A program made the position numbers and the translations under genes. This document shows, piece by piece, positions 43,976 through 52,190 of a stretch of DNA of 64,000 nucleotides. This stretch comes from Flavobacterium aeripolare. Lineage in GTDB: Bacteria; Bacteroidota; Bacteroidia; Flavobacteriales; Flavobacteriaceae. Numbering within the stretch: position 1 is the stretch's first letter; every line of letters begins with the position of its first letter. The notes beneath the pieces were generated by a model. That model ran no database searches. It was not told where the DNA came from and saw nothing but the letters and a program-made list of their open reading frames with translations. The stretch spans positions 230,095 through 294,094 of the forward strand of contig NZ_JABSNL010000001.1 in the NCBI RefSeq assembly GCF_013294025.1, given 5' to 3'.

Positions 43976-44731
43976 TTGACAAAGAAAGCCTTATTCAACT
44001 GGAGCAGCGGCAAAGATTCTGCATTAGCACTTTACAAAACATTGCAAAATCCAGATTATGAAATTAGTTGTTTACTTACCAGTGTGAACCAGCAATTTCA
44101 GCGAGTATCGATGCACGGCATTAGAATTTCACTGCTACAAGAACAAGCAAAGAGCATTGGAATACCACTTAAAATAATGGAAATTCCTGAAATGCCCACG
44201 ATGGAAGTGTATGAAGAAGTCATGACTCAAACACTGACGCAGCTAAAGTCTGAAGGGGTAGATTACTCCATCTTTGGTGATATTTTCCTAGAAGATTTAA
44301 GAAAATACCGCGAAGAAAAATTAGAAACTATAGGATTTAAAGGCATCTTTCCACTTTGGAAAATACCAACTATGGATTTAATTCAAGAATTTATTTGCTT
44401 GGGTTTTAAAACCATTGTTGTATGTGTAAACGAGCACTTTCTAGACAAGAGTTTTGTAGGACGTGTAATTGACGAACAGTTTATCAAGGACTTACCTGCA
44501 AATGTAGATGTTTGTGGTGAGAATGGTGAATTTCATACTTTCACTTTTGATGGACCAATCTTTACAAAACCAGTTGATTTTGAAACAGGCGAAATCGTTT
44601 ATAGAAAATACGAGAGACCTGAAAAGGAAGACAGCTCAGATAAAGCTTGCGATACTAGTGCCACAGACGCTTTTGACTACGGCTTTTGGTACTGTGATTT
44701 AGTTGCAAAAGACACTATCGACTCATTTTAA
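43976..44731 (+). CDS. Dph6-like ATP-pyrophosphatase (diphthine-ammonia ligase family)
   Basis: This 251-aa protein has the PP-loop motif FNWSSGKDSALAL at the N-terminus. The family blocks VSMHGIRISLLQEQAKSIGIP, DYSIFGDIFLEDLRKYREEKLE, FKTIVVCVN and DVCGENGEFHTFTFDGPIF follow. In eukaryotes and archaea this family amidates diphthine on elongation factor 2; bacteria lack diphthamide, so the bacterial substrate is unknown. The start is TTG at 43976, in register with the conserved N-terminus; no ATG is available upstream. It appears monocistronic. Confidence 0.87.
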   Translation: MTKKALFNWSSGKDSALALYKTLQNPDYEISCLLTSVNQQFQRVSMHGIRISLLQEQAKSIGIPLKIMEIPEMPTMEVYEEVMTQTLTQLKSEGVDYSIFGDIFLEDLRKYREEKLETIGFKGIFPLWKIPTMDLIQEFICLGFKTIVVCVNEHFLDKSFVGRVIDEQFIKDLPANVDVCGENGEFHTFTFDGPIFTKPVDFETGEIVYRKYERPEKEDSSDKACDTSATDAFDYGFWYCDLVAKDTIDSF

Positions 44732-44786
44732 GTGCAAAATAAAATAAAGTAGCTATTTTAAAAAAAGCCAATCGTTTTGAGAGCAA

Positions 44787-45335
44787 TTAGATGCGCTCCT
44801 CATACATTTTTAAAAGATTGGTAACTGAATTCCAGTTTCTAATGGTTGCAGTAAGATTGAGTTTCTTCTCTATGTATTTTTGGTCTAAACGCGTTTTCCC
44901 TGCTCCTACTGCATATTTTATAAATATTCTATTTTGATCCAAGGCAGCTACATCAGGCTTAAATTGACTGATTTTTAAATCATTAATATTCTCTGATTTC
45001 AACTCTTTAGATACAAAGGCCACGTAAAGTTTTTTCACATCAGCATCTTTCTCCTTTAAATAAGGGTTATTTTTAAAGCAATTTTGCAAATCACTAATCC
45101 CAATTACGATTGTAGGAACATCGTACCCAAAAGCTTTAAAAATCTCTTGTTTAATTATAAATCCTACTTTAGCGGCATTTACTTCCTCAGTATCAACAAA
45201 CACATTCCCTGACTGCACATAGGTTTCCACATTTGTAAATCCTATTTTCTCTAAGGTTGTTTTCAACAAATCCATTTTGATCATGTTGTGTCCAGAAACA
45301 TTGATTCCACGAAGTAAAGCGAGATGCGTAGTCAT
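44787..45335 (-). CDS. DUF1697-domain protein
   Basis: The protein (182 aa from 45335) begins MTTHLALLRGINVSGHN and contains the family stretch VETYVQSGNVFVDTEE, followed by a C-terminal basic helix TRNWNSVTNLLKM-like segment (TIRNWNSVTNLLKM). This is the DUF1697 family, of unknown function. A longer frame from 45359 begins within the -7 box at 45359-45366, so the ATG at 45335 is chosen. It is leftward, 35 bases ahead of the serine hydrolase stop side. Confidence 0.87.
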   Translation of the reverse strand: MTTHLALLRGINVSGHNMIKMDLLKTTLEKIGFTNVETYVQSGNVFVDTEEVNAAKVGFIIKQEIFKAFGYDVPTIVIGISDLQNCFKNNPYLKEKDADVKKLYVAFVSKELKSENINDLKISQFKPDVAALDQNRIFIKYAVGAGKTRLDQKYIEKKLNLTATIRNWNSVTNLLKMYEERI

Positions 45336-45358
45336 TTTTGAGTTTTTTTTAATTGTCA

Positions 45359-45366
45359 CAAAGGTA
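45359..45366 (-). promoter_or_regulatory. TAnnTTTG promoter (-7) for the DUF1697 gene
   Basis: The minus-strand sequence TACCTTTG lies 23 bases ahead of the chosen start at 45335. Confidence 0.5.
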
Positions 45367-45394
45367 TCGTCTTTGTGATAGAAATCACAATTTA

Positions 45395-46441
45395 TTATTT
45401 TACGCTATTCATGGACTTTAATAGCATCTCTTTAATTTGAGTGCCAAAATAATAACTCAAACTCATATCAGCATTTGACTGGTTTTCTAATACCACTAAG
45501 CTTGTTTTAGTTTCAGGAAAGTACACGTTTAAAGAAGCATAGCCATCTCCAAGACCGGTATGACCAATGTATTTTGTTTTCCCTAAATCGTTGATTCTAA
45601 TACCGTATCCATATCCAGTTTTTTCTTTACCAAAGGCATCATGCTGCGCTAAAACTGCAGCAGTAATCATTTTAGCATAACTTTCTGGTTTTAAAATGGC
45701 GCCCTCATGTAAACTTTTATTCCATAAAGCCAAATCATGAACAGTACTAATCACTCCGGCGGCGGGAATACTCGACGCATTCTTCTTTATCTTTTTTGCA
45801 ACCGTAAATGTATTGTTATCATTAGTGTTTCCTGCAACTAAATTAGGAGCGACCCTAGAAGCATTTGCTACAGTATTTTTCATTCCTAATTTTTTGAAAA
45901 GTGTTTCTGCAACTACCGTATAGCTTTTATTTGTAACAGCTGAAATAATTTCGCCCAGCAAAACATTAGATAAATTCCCGTATTTAAATTCGGTTCCAGC
46001 CTCAAACAGCAACGGTTTATTTAGTGTTGCAATACCATGAGTATGATTTAAAAGTTGATGTACAGTAACCTTCTTAGCCCAATCCTTTTTTAAACGAGGT
46101 AAATAAGTAATTATAGGAGCTTGTAAATCGACCGTTCCTCTCTCTACCTCTAATAAAATCAATACAGCGGTTATTTGTTTGCTATTCGAATTAATCACAA
46201 ATTGATCGTTAACCTTTAATGTTTTTTTGTTTTTAAAAGTGTCATAACCTACTGCCTTCTCATAACGTACACTATCGTTTTGAGTAACCAGGACCACTCC
46301 ATTAAAAGGTCTTGGGCTTACAAGCGTTAGCAAACTATCGATTTTTACGGTGTCGTTATCGCTCTTTTGGGCTTTGCTACAACTCGTACTTAATAAAAGT
46401 AAAAGACTAAGAGCAACAGTAATCTTAGATAGTATATTCAT
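45395..46441 (-). CDS. serine hydrolase lipoprotein (beta-lactamase class C fold)
   Basis: This 348-aa protein has a lipobox LSTSC (Cys21). A class-C beta-lactamase/DD-peptidase fold follows with the SxxK motif as S85-N-S-K88, the YxN motif as Y154-G-N156, and a late YIGHTGLGDGYAS (HTG). It probably hydrolyses an ester, amide or D-Ala peptide in the periplasm. Such proteins in Bacteroidetes are only rarely true beta-lactamases. The likely promoter box is 260 bases upstream at 46704-46711, leaving a long leader. Confidence 0.85.
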   Translation of the reverse strand: MNILSKITVALSLLLLLSTSCSKAQKSDNDTVKIDSLLTLVSPRPFNGVVLVTQNDSVRYEKAVGYDTFKNKKTLKVNDQFVINSNSKQITAVLILLEVERGTVDLQAPIITYLPRLKKDWAKKVTVHQLLNHTHGIATLNKPLLFEAGTEFKYGNLSNVLLGEIISAVTNKSYTVVAETLFKKLGMKNTVANASRVAPNLVAGNTNDNNTFTVAKKIKKNASSIPAAGVISTVHDLALWNKSLHEGAILKPESYAKMITAAVLAQHDAFGKEKTGYGYGIRINDLGKTKYIGHTGLGDGYASLNVYFPETKTSLVVLENQSNADMSLSYYFGTQIKEMLLKSMNSVK

Positions 46442-46927
46442 TATTTCTTATTGTAATTATTCACAATTAATTTGCTTAGCATCATTGTACTTACTGGAAA
46501 AGTAAACTTTTACAAAAATCAATGCTATCGAAAATTTGTATAAAAGGTACAACCAAATATTTATTTCCCATGAAAAAAAGGCCTATCTTACTTGGTTGCT
46601 TGACCATGCTTTTGCTCAGGAAATTGTACTGATAATAGCCATTAAAAGACAGCAGTTTTTAGATAGATTCATCAAACAAATTTGCTGTTTTTTAAATTGG
46701 TTCCAAATATAAGATTATTTCTATTAAATACTGATAATCTGAATTAGTGATTTTCACTCAATTAATGGATCGTGCATCAATGAATTGCAGCTAATTTAAG
46801 ACTGCTGTTCAAAATTATCGGAACACTTTGGCACCTTGTTGAAGCTAAACTTTATAATAATATTAGTAACTATCCGTTGTAAAAAAATGTAATTTGGCAC
46901 ATTGATTAACACCGTTACACGAGAGAT
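46442..46927. other. 486-base gap without a recognised gene
   Basis: The gap between the divergent serine hydrolase and porX genes holds only short frames. One is a 20-codon plus-strand frame at 46570 (begins MKKRPILLGCL); a similar-sized minus-strand frame crosses the same bases. A minus-strand TATATTTG box stands at 46704-46711. AGTGATTTTCACT near 46745 is a small inverted repeat. The gap may hold degraded gene remnants, a leader RNA, or regulation of porX. Confidence 0.4.
46704..46711 (-). promoter_or_regulatory. TAnnTTTG box far upstream of the serine hydrolase
   Basis: The minus-strand sequence is TATATTTG. It is the only exact match on that strand in the gap and would give a leader of about 255 bases. 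Confidence 0.35.
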
Positions 46928-48481
46928 ATGGACAAGATAAAAATACTTTGGGTTGATGATGAAATTGATTATTTAAAACCGCACATACTGTTTCTAGAGA
47001 AAAGAAATTATGCTGTGACTACCTGTAATAACGGTCGTGACGCTATTGATATATTTGACGAAGAGAATTTTGACGTTGTTTTTTTAGATGAAAACATGCC
47101 TGGTATGAGTGGTCTTGAAACCCTATCAGAGATGAAAGAGAAAAAGAATGCCATTCCTATGATTATGATCACAAAAAGTGAGGAGGAGTATATCATGGAA
47201 GAAGCCATAGGCTCTAAAATTGCTGATTACTTAATTAAACCAGTGAATCCAAACCAGATTTTGCTTAGTTTAAAAAAGAATCTCGATCACTCCAGATTAA
47301 TTTCGCAAAAAACAACTCTTGATTACCAAAAAGAATTTAGGAAAATCACTATGGAAATGGCGATGGTAAATTCTTACGAAGATTGGATAGAATTGTACAA
47401 AAAATTGATATTCTGGGAGCTGCAATTGGAAACAATTAACGACCAAGGAATGATTACCATTTTAGAATCACAAAAAGCAGAAGCCAACTCAATGTTTGGA
47501 AAATTCATTGAACGCAACTACGAAGAATGGTTCTTACCTAGAGCGGACAAGCCCGTACTGTCTCACGAACTTTTTAAGGAAATTGTAGTTCCTGAATTAG
47601 TTAAAAAAGACAAACCAGTACTTTTTATCGTGATTGACAACCTGCGCTATGATCAATGGAAAACTTTTGAAAGTGTCGTTGCTGATTATTACAAGTTAGA
47701 AAAAGAAGTACCTTATTATTCTATATTACCCACCGCGACGCAATACGCACGTAACGCTATATTCTCTGGTTTACTACCTGTAGACATGGAGAAACAATTC
47801 CCAGAATACTGGAAAAATGATCCCGAAGAAGGTGGTAAAAACCTATTTGAAGCCGAGTTTCTATCTGCTCAATTAAAGCGATTGGGTCTTAAAATTAAAG
47901 AGGACTATTTCAAAATCACAAATTTAGCTTCGGGTAAAAAATTGGTTGAGAATTTTAAAGGATTAAAAGATAATGATTTAGTTACGGTAGTCTACAACTT
48001 TGTCGACATGTTATCACACGCTAAAACAGAAATGGATGTGGTAAAAGAGCTCGCATCTGATGATAAAGCTTACCGCTCATTAACGTTGAGTTGGTTTAAA
48101 AATTCCCCTTTACTAGAAATCATTCAACAGGCTCAAAAACTGGGATTCAAGTTGGTTTTAACTACAGATCATGGAACGATTAATGTAAAAAACCCTTCTA
48201 AGGTCGTGGGAGATAAAAACACGAGCTTGAATTTGCGTTACAAAACCGGTCGCAGCTTGACGTATGAACAAAAAGATGTTTATGCGGTAAAAGATCCTAA
48301 AAAAATAGGTTTACCTACCATTAATATGAGTAGTTCTTATATTTTTGCAAAGAATGATTTGTTTCTTGCTTATGTAAACAATTACAACCATTATGTGAGT
48401 TATTATAAAAACACCTATCAGCATGGTGGTATTTCACTGGAAGAAATGATTATTCCTTGCTTGGTGTTTAACCCAAAATAA
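46928..48481 (+). CDS. porX: PorX, response regulator/PglZ-domain protein of the T9SS-gliding pathway
   Basis: This 517-aa protein has an N-terminal receiver domain (about 1-120) with phosphorylatable Asp54 in VFLDENMPG. A helical linker is followed by an alkaline-phosphatase-superfamily PglZ domain (about 200-517) with the metal-binding VIDNLRYDQW (Asp237) and the nucleophile region LPTATQYARN (Thr271). PorX works with the sensor PorY and SigP to control genes of the type IX secretion system, and its PglZ domain has phosphodiesterase activity in studied members. The gene is followed after about 95 bases by tsaE. Confidence 0.95.
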   Translation: MDKIKILWVDDEIDYLKPHILFLEKRNYAVTTCNNGRDAIDIFDEENFDVVFLDENMPGMSGLETLSEMKEKKNAIPMIMITKSEEEYIMEEAIGSKIADYLIKPVNPNQILLSLKKNLDHSRLISQKTTLDYQKEFRKITMEMAMVNSYEDWIELYKKLIFWELQLETINDQGMITILESQKAEANSMFGKFIERNYEEWFLPRADKPVLSHELFKEIVVPELVKKDKPVLFIVIDNLRYDQWKTFESVVADYYKLEKEVPYYSILPTATQYARNAIFSGLLPVDMEKQFPEYWKNDPEEGGKNLFEAEFLSAQLKRLGLKIKEDYFKITNLASGKKLVENFKGLKDNDLVTVVYNFVDMLSHAKTEMDVVKELASDDKAYRSLTLSWFKNSPLLEIIQQAQKLGFKLVLTTDHGTINVKNPSKVVGDKNTSLNLRYKTGRSLTYEQKDVYAVKDPKKIGLPTINMSSSYIFAKNDLFLAYVNNYNHYVSYYKNTYQHGGISLEEMIIPCLVFNPK

Positions 48482-48575
48482 TATTCGAAATTATGTTTTG
48501 AATTGTACATTTTAAGCTGCAAAGTAAGCATTAACAGTAAAGTAATAGGTTCAGAACTTAAAATAATAAAGAGAG

Positions 48576-48983
48576 ATGGAATTTATTTTTTCATTAGAAG
48601 ATATCGCCTCTGTGGCAGAGATTATTGTGATTCAAAATCCGCATAAAGTGATTTTATTTCATGGTGAAATGGGTGCTGGCAAAACAACTTTTATCAAGCA
48701 ATTTTGTAAAACGCTAGGTGTTACAGAAGCGACTAGTAGTCCTACCTTTTCATTAGTAAACGAATACCAAACCACAGACCATCAGACTGTTTACCATTTT
48801 GATTTCTACCGTTTAAAGAATGAAAATGAAGCGCTTGATATGGGTGCAGATGATTACTTCTACTCTGGGAATTGGTGTTTTATCGAATGGGCAGAGAACG
48901 TACCTAATTTAATTCCTGACGAACATAGCGTTATCACGATTGAGGTTCTAGAAGATGGCAAGCGTTTGCTTCATTTAAGATAA
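48576..48983 (+). CDS. tsaE: TsaE, ATPase of the t6A tRNA-modification complex
   Basis: This 135-aa protein has Walker A HGEMGAGKTTFIK, then SSPTFSLVNEY and the FDFYRLKNENEALDMGADDYF and FIEWAENVPNLIP blocks of TsaE. With TsaB, TsaD and a YrdC-domain protein it installs threonylcarbamoyl on A37 of ANN-reading tRNAs. Relatives keep the order porX-tsaE-ald. The GNAT gene follows after two bases. Confidence 0.95.
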   Translation: MEFIFSLEDIASVAEIIVIQNPHKVILFHGEMGAGKTTFIKQFCKTLGVTEATSSPTFSLVNEYQTTDHQTVYHFDFYRLKNENEALDMGADDYFYSGNWCFIEWAENVPNLIPDEHSVITIEVLEDGKRLLHLR

Positions 48984-48985
48984 TT

Positions 48986-49465
48986 ATGAACATGAATAAA
49001 ATTGATTTGGTCACGATTGTACCGTTTAGCCAAGAATATAAAACAGCAATTAAAACTCTAAATGAAGAGTGGTTGCAACTGCATTTTAAAATTGAAGCCG
49101 AAGACGAGCGCGTACTTTCTGATCCAAAAAAGCATATTATTGATCAAGGAGGTCACATATATTATGCGTTTTTAGAAAATCAAATTGTAGGTACTGTTTC
49201 CTTGATTAAAGTGAACGACAACGCCTATGAACTGAGTAAAATGGCTGTAAGTAGTAAATACCAAGGTTATGGCATTGGAAAAAAATTACTCGAACATGTT
49301 ATTAAAGAGGCACAAGCTATTAAAATAGACAAGCTCCTACTCTATTCGAATAGAAAATTAAAATCAGCATTGCATCTTTATTATCAGCATGGATTTATCG
49401 AAGTGCCACTAGGAGCAACAAATTATGAACGTGCCGATATCAAGATGGAAAGAAATATGAAATAG
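48986..49465 (+). CDS. GNAT-family N-acetyltransferase
   Basis: This 159-aa protein has the acetyl-CoA-binding GNAT motif A as KMAVSSKYQGYGIGKKLLEHVIKEA, preceded by GTVSLIKVNDNAYELSKM and followed by SALHLYYQHGFIEVP. It acetylates an amine whose identity is unknown. It starts two bases after tsaE, so it is co-transcribed. It sits between tsaE and ald, an order in which I would usually expect those two genes to be adjacent. Confidence 0.88.
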   Translation: MNMNKIDLVTIVPFSQEYKTAIKTLNEEWLQLHFKIEAEDERVLSDPKKHIIDQGGHIYYAFLENQIVGTVSLIKVNDNAYELSKMAVSSKYQGYGIGKKLLEHVIKEAQAIKIDKLLLYSNRKLKSALHLYYQHGFIEVPLGATNYERADIKMERNMK

Positions 49466-49553
49466 TTTAAATCATTTGTTTAGAGATTTCTAAACATCTA
49501 ATCGCCTATTTTTAATCTTTTTATGTATTTTTACTCTAAATTAGTATCACAAA

Positions 49554-50753
49554 ATGTCAATATCATTATCACCATTTACAAAAGAACAATTGCTACCTCA
49601 AGAAGAAAAACTTGAAGTTGCACGACATAAAAGCGAGCTATTCATAGGGATTCCTAATGAAACTAGCTATCAAGAACGTCGTATTTGTTTGACTCCTGAT
49701 GCCGTAAATTCACTTACTGCCCACGGTCACCGAGTAATGATTGAAGCTGGAGCGGGATTAAATTCTAGCTATTCAGATAAAGAATACAGTGACGCTGGAG
49801 CCGAAGTAACTAAGGATACTAAAAAAGTCTTTGGATGTCCGATGATCTTAAAAGTAGGAACTCCTACTCTAGAAGAAATCGCAATGATGAACAATCAAAC
49901 AATTTTGATTTCGTCAATCCAATTAAAAACAAAAACAAAAGAATACTTTGAGGCGTTAAGCAAGAAAAAAATTACAGCTCTCGCATTCGAATATATAAAA
50001 GATCAAGATGGTTCGTACCCCGTAGTGCGTTCCTCTAGTGAAATCGCAGGAATTGCATCGGTACTCATCGCATCAGAATTGATGATTACAAACGAATTTG
50101 GAAAAGGACTCCTTTTTGGTAATATTACTGGTGTACCACCTACAGAGGTGGTCATTTTAGGCGCCGGGACTGTAGGAGAATTTGCTGCTAAAACCGCCTT
50201 AGGTTTGGGCGCAACAGTAAAAGTTTTTGATAATTCAATTACTAAATTACGCCGTTTACAAAACAATCTTAACCACCGTATTTTTACATCTACGATTCAA
50301 TCAAAGGCCTTATTAAAAGCTCTACGACGTTGCGATGTCGCTATTGGTGGGATGCGCGGTATTGAACGTTGTCCAGTTGTTGTAACTGAAACTATGGTAG
50401 AACACATGAAAAGTGGTGCTGTAATTGTTGACGTGAGTATCGATACTGGAGGTTGTTTTGAAACTTCTGAAGTGACTACGCATGAAAAACCAACATTTAT
50501 AAAAAGCAATGTTGTACACTATTGTGTCCCTAATATTCCGTCTCGTTATTCTAAAACGGCCTCGCTATCTATTAGCAATATTATCAGTCCGTTTATTATG
50601 AAAATCGCTGAAGATGGCGGTATTGAGAGCGCAATTCGTTGTGATGTTGGACTCAAACATGGTGTTTATTTATACCACGGTATTTTGACAAATAAAGCCA
50701 TAGGTGACTGGTTTAATTTACCTAACAACGATATCAATTTAATTGTATTTTAA
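49554..50753 (+). CDS. ald: alanine dehydrogenase
   Basis: This 399-aa enzyme interconverts alanine and pyruvate with NAD+. The N-terminal domain has IGIPNETSYQERRICLTPDAV. The NAD site is VVILGAGTVGEFAAKTALGLGATVKVFDNS. Diagnostic late blocks are VIVDVSIDTGGCFETS and YCVPNIPSRYSKTASLSISN. The N-terminus is about 30 residues longer than in Bacillus-type enzymes, as in flavobacterial homologues. The DUF4258 gene follows after 35 bases. Confidence 0.93.
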   Translation: MSISLSPFTKEQLLPQEEKLEVARHKSELFIGIPNETSYQERRICLTPDAVNSLTAHGHRVMIEAGAGLNSSYSDKEYSDAGAEVTKDTKKVFGCPMILKVGTPTLEEIAMMNNQTILISSIQLKTKTKEYFEALSKKKITALAFEYIKDQDGSYPVVRSSSEIAGIASVLIASELMITNEFGKGLLFGNITGVPPTEVVILGAGTVGEFAAKTALGLGATVKVFDNSITKLRRLQNNLNHRIFTSTIQSKALLKALRRCDVAIGGMRGIERCPVVVTETMVEHMKSGAVIVDVSIDTGGCFETSEVTTHEKPTFIKSNVVHYCVPNIPSRYSKTASLSISNIISPFIMKIAEDGGIESAIRCDVGLKHGVYLYHGILTNKAIGDWFNLPNNDINLIVF

Positions 50754-50788
50754 AGAATCTTTCCTTTACCTTTGCCAAAAAATAATTC

Positions 50789-51163
50789 ATGAAATTTGCA
50801 CAACGTTTCGCCTACTATTTAGTGGGATTAGTTCTAGGTCTTTTTTTTGTAGCACTAGTTTTCAGCGGTAAAGATACGCGCTGTAATTATTTTCCTAACG
50901 CTCGTGTTTTGAACGACATTAGAAACAAACCTTTTAATTATTCTGAAAAAGCTTCCCAAGTGCTTGCTGAGCCGTGGATTGACACTATCGATATTAAAAA
51001 CACCTTGCAATATGGAGACGTAGATTTCGATAAAAGCAACACTGAGATGAATAAAGCTAAAGTGTATGTAATTGAAGGTAAAACAATGAAAAATATTCCT
51101 ATCACTCTTAAAATTAGCAATCGTGCCGAAAAAGCAACGCTAGAAGATATTATAAAAAACTAG
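50789..51163 (+). CDS. DUF4258-domain protein
   Basis: This 124-aa protein has one N-terminal membrane segment (about residues 8-27, YYLVGLVLGLFFVALVFSG). The soluble domain that follows matches the small DUF4258 protein normally found after ald in flavobacteria. It has no known function. It is the last gene before a long terminator. Confidence 0.82.
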   Translation: MKFAQRFAYYLVGLVLGLFFVALVFSGKDTRCNYFPNARVLNDIRNKPFNYSEKASQVLAEPWIDTIDIKNTLQYGDVDFDKSNTEMNKAKVYVIEGKTMKNIPITLKISNRAEKATLEDIIKN

Positions 51164-51191
51164 TACGTTTCTCTTTTGGGCGTGCCACCAT

Positions 51192-51240
51192 AAATAAAAA
51201 GGAGCTAATCAGCGTTGTGTTGATTAGCTCCTTTTTATTT
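51192..51240. terminator. bidirectional terminator with a 20-bp perfect stem
   Basis: The arms 51192-51211 and 51221-51240 are perfectly complementary over 20 bases, with AAATAAAAA on the left, TTTTTATTT on the right and a 9-base loop. It separates the DUF4258 gene from the leftward ung gene and can serve both. Confidence 0.85.
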
Positions 51241-51244
51241 ATGC

Positions 51245-51297
51245 TGTCGGGTCATCCGCTCTGCTTTGGCAGATTGCTACTACCCCTCACGCGATCT
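51245..51297. repeat. possible short copy of a flavobacterial palindromic repeat
   Basis: The segment starts TGTCGGGTCATCCGCTCTGC and ends near CTACTACCCCTCACGCG. It is GC-rich against its surroundings, forms a small stem (CTCTGC/GGCAGA), and has end blocks like those of the 28721-28860 element in opposite orientation. Confidence 0.4.
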
Positions 51298-51317
51298 CTG
51301 CTTCTATTTACATAATC

Positions 51318-51989
51318 TTACACCCACTTTATCCCTGCTTTACCTTGACTCTCTAAGTAAGCATTCGTTTGACTAAAATGTTTATTACCAAACCATTTTC
51401 CTTGATTAGCACTCATAGGTGAAGGATGTCCTGATTCTAACACCAAGTGTTTTTCACGGTCAATCTTCAGCCCTTTTTTATGAGCAAAAGCACCCCAAAG
51501 TAAAAACACTACTCCTTCCTTCTCTTCTGAAATTTTTGCAATCACAGCATCAGTAAAGACACTCCATTTTAAATGTTTGTGACTATTAGGTTGGTCTTTT
51601 CTCACTGTTAATCCAGCATTTAAAAGCAGTACTCCTTGTTCTGCCCAATGTTTTAGATTACCTGATGCAGGTTCAAAAATATGACTTAAATCAGAACATA
51701 ACTCTTTATTTATATTGCGCAATGATGGCGGAATACGTACTCCATCATTCACCGAAAAACTAAGTCCATTAGCCTCTCCTTGTCCGTGATAAGGATCTTG
51801 CCCTATAATTACAACTTTTAAATTTTCTAAAGAGCAAGTATTAAATGCTGAAAATATTAGATCTTGCGGCGGAAAACAGCTGTTCTCAGTATATTCTTTA
51901 TCTAATTCAACAACCATTTCATCAAAATAAGGTGCGTTTAGCTGATGTGATAAAAAAGTAGTCCAATCTGGTGTGAGATTAATTTTCAT
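51318..51989 (-). CDS. ung: uracil-DNA glycosylase
   Basis: This family-1 enzyme (223 aa from 51989) removes uracil from DNA. The active-site block VVIIGQDPYHGQGEANGLSFS, the middle FLLWGAFAHKKG and the late HPSPMSAN motif with the catalytic histidine are all intact. A longer frame starts at 52019, but the -7 box at 52007-52014 lies inside that extension, so the internal ATG is chosen. It is monocistronic. A second, family-6-like glycosylase is at 13.4 kb. Confidence 0.96.
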   Translation of the reverse strand: MKINLTPDWTTFLSHQLNAPYFDEMVVELDKEYTENSCFPPQDLIFSAFNTCSLENLKVVIIGQDPYHGQGEANGLSFSVNDGVRIPPSLRNINKELCSDLSHIFEPASGNLKHWAEQGVLLLNAGLTVRKDQPNSHKHLKWSVFTDAVIAKISEEKEGVVFLLWGAFAHKKGLKIDREKHLVLESGHPSPMSANQGKWFGNKHFSQTNAYLESQGKAGIKWV

Positions 51990-52006
51990 AGTCTTGTGTT
52001 GAATTA

Positions 52007-52014
52007 CAAATATA
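52007..52014 (-). promoter_or_regulatory. TAnnTTTG promoter (-7) for ung
   Basis: The minus-strand sequence TATATTTG lies 17 bases ahead of the chosen ung start. Confidence 0.55.
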
Positions 52015-52126
52015 AACATAAGTGAATACGATGATCCATAATAGTATAAAAGTATAACTTTATATTATTTAAAAACAAAACCGCTAAATGGCAGCGACTG
52101 CAACCCATAAAAATAAAAAAATATTG

Positions 52127-52134
52127 TAAGTTTG
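52127..52134 (+). promoter_or_regulatory. TAnnTTTG promoter (-7) for the DUF3822-rsmD unit
   Basis: TAAGTTTG lies 56 bases ahead of the ATG at 52191. The inverted arms CAGCGAC (52092-52098) and GTCGCTG (52134-52140) flank the promoter region. Confidence 0.5.
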
Positions 52135-52190
52135 TCGCTGAATTTGCATCCGGTAAACGGACTCATAAAATCCAAATTTAAACTGCAGCT

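Noticed and set aside
46570..46632. 20-codon frame MKKRPILLGCL.. as a lipoprotein leader peptide
   Set aside because: It is too short, has no promoter box on that strand nearby and no continuation in any frame; it is mentioned only within the gap entry.
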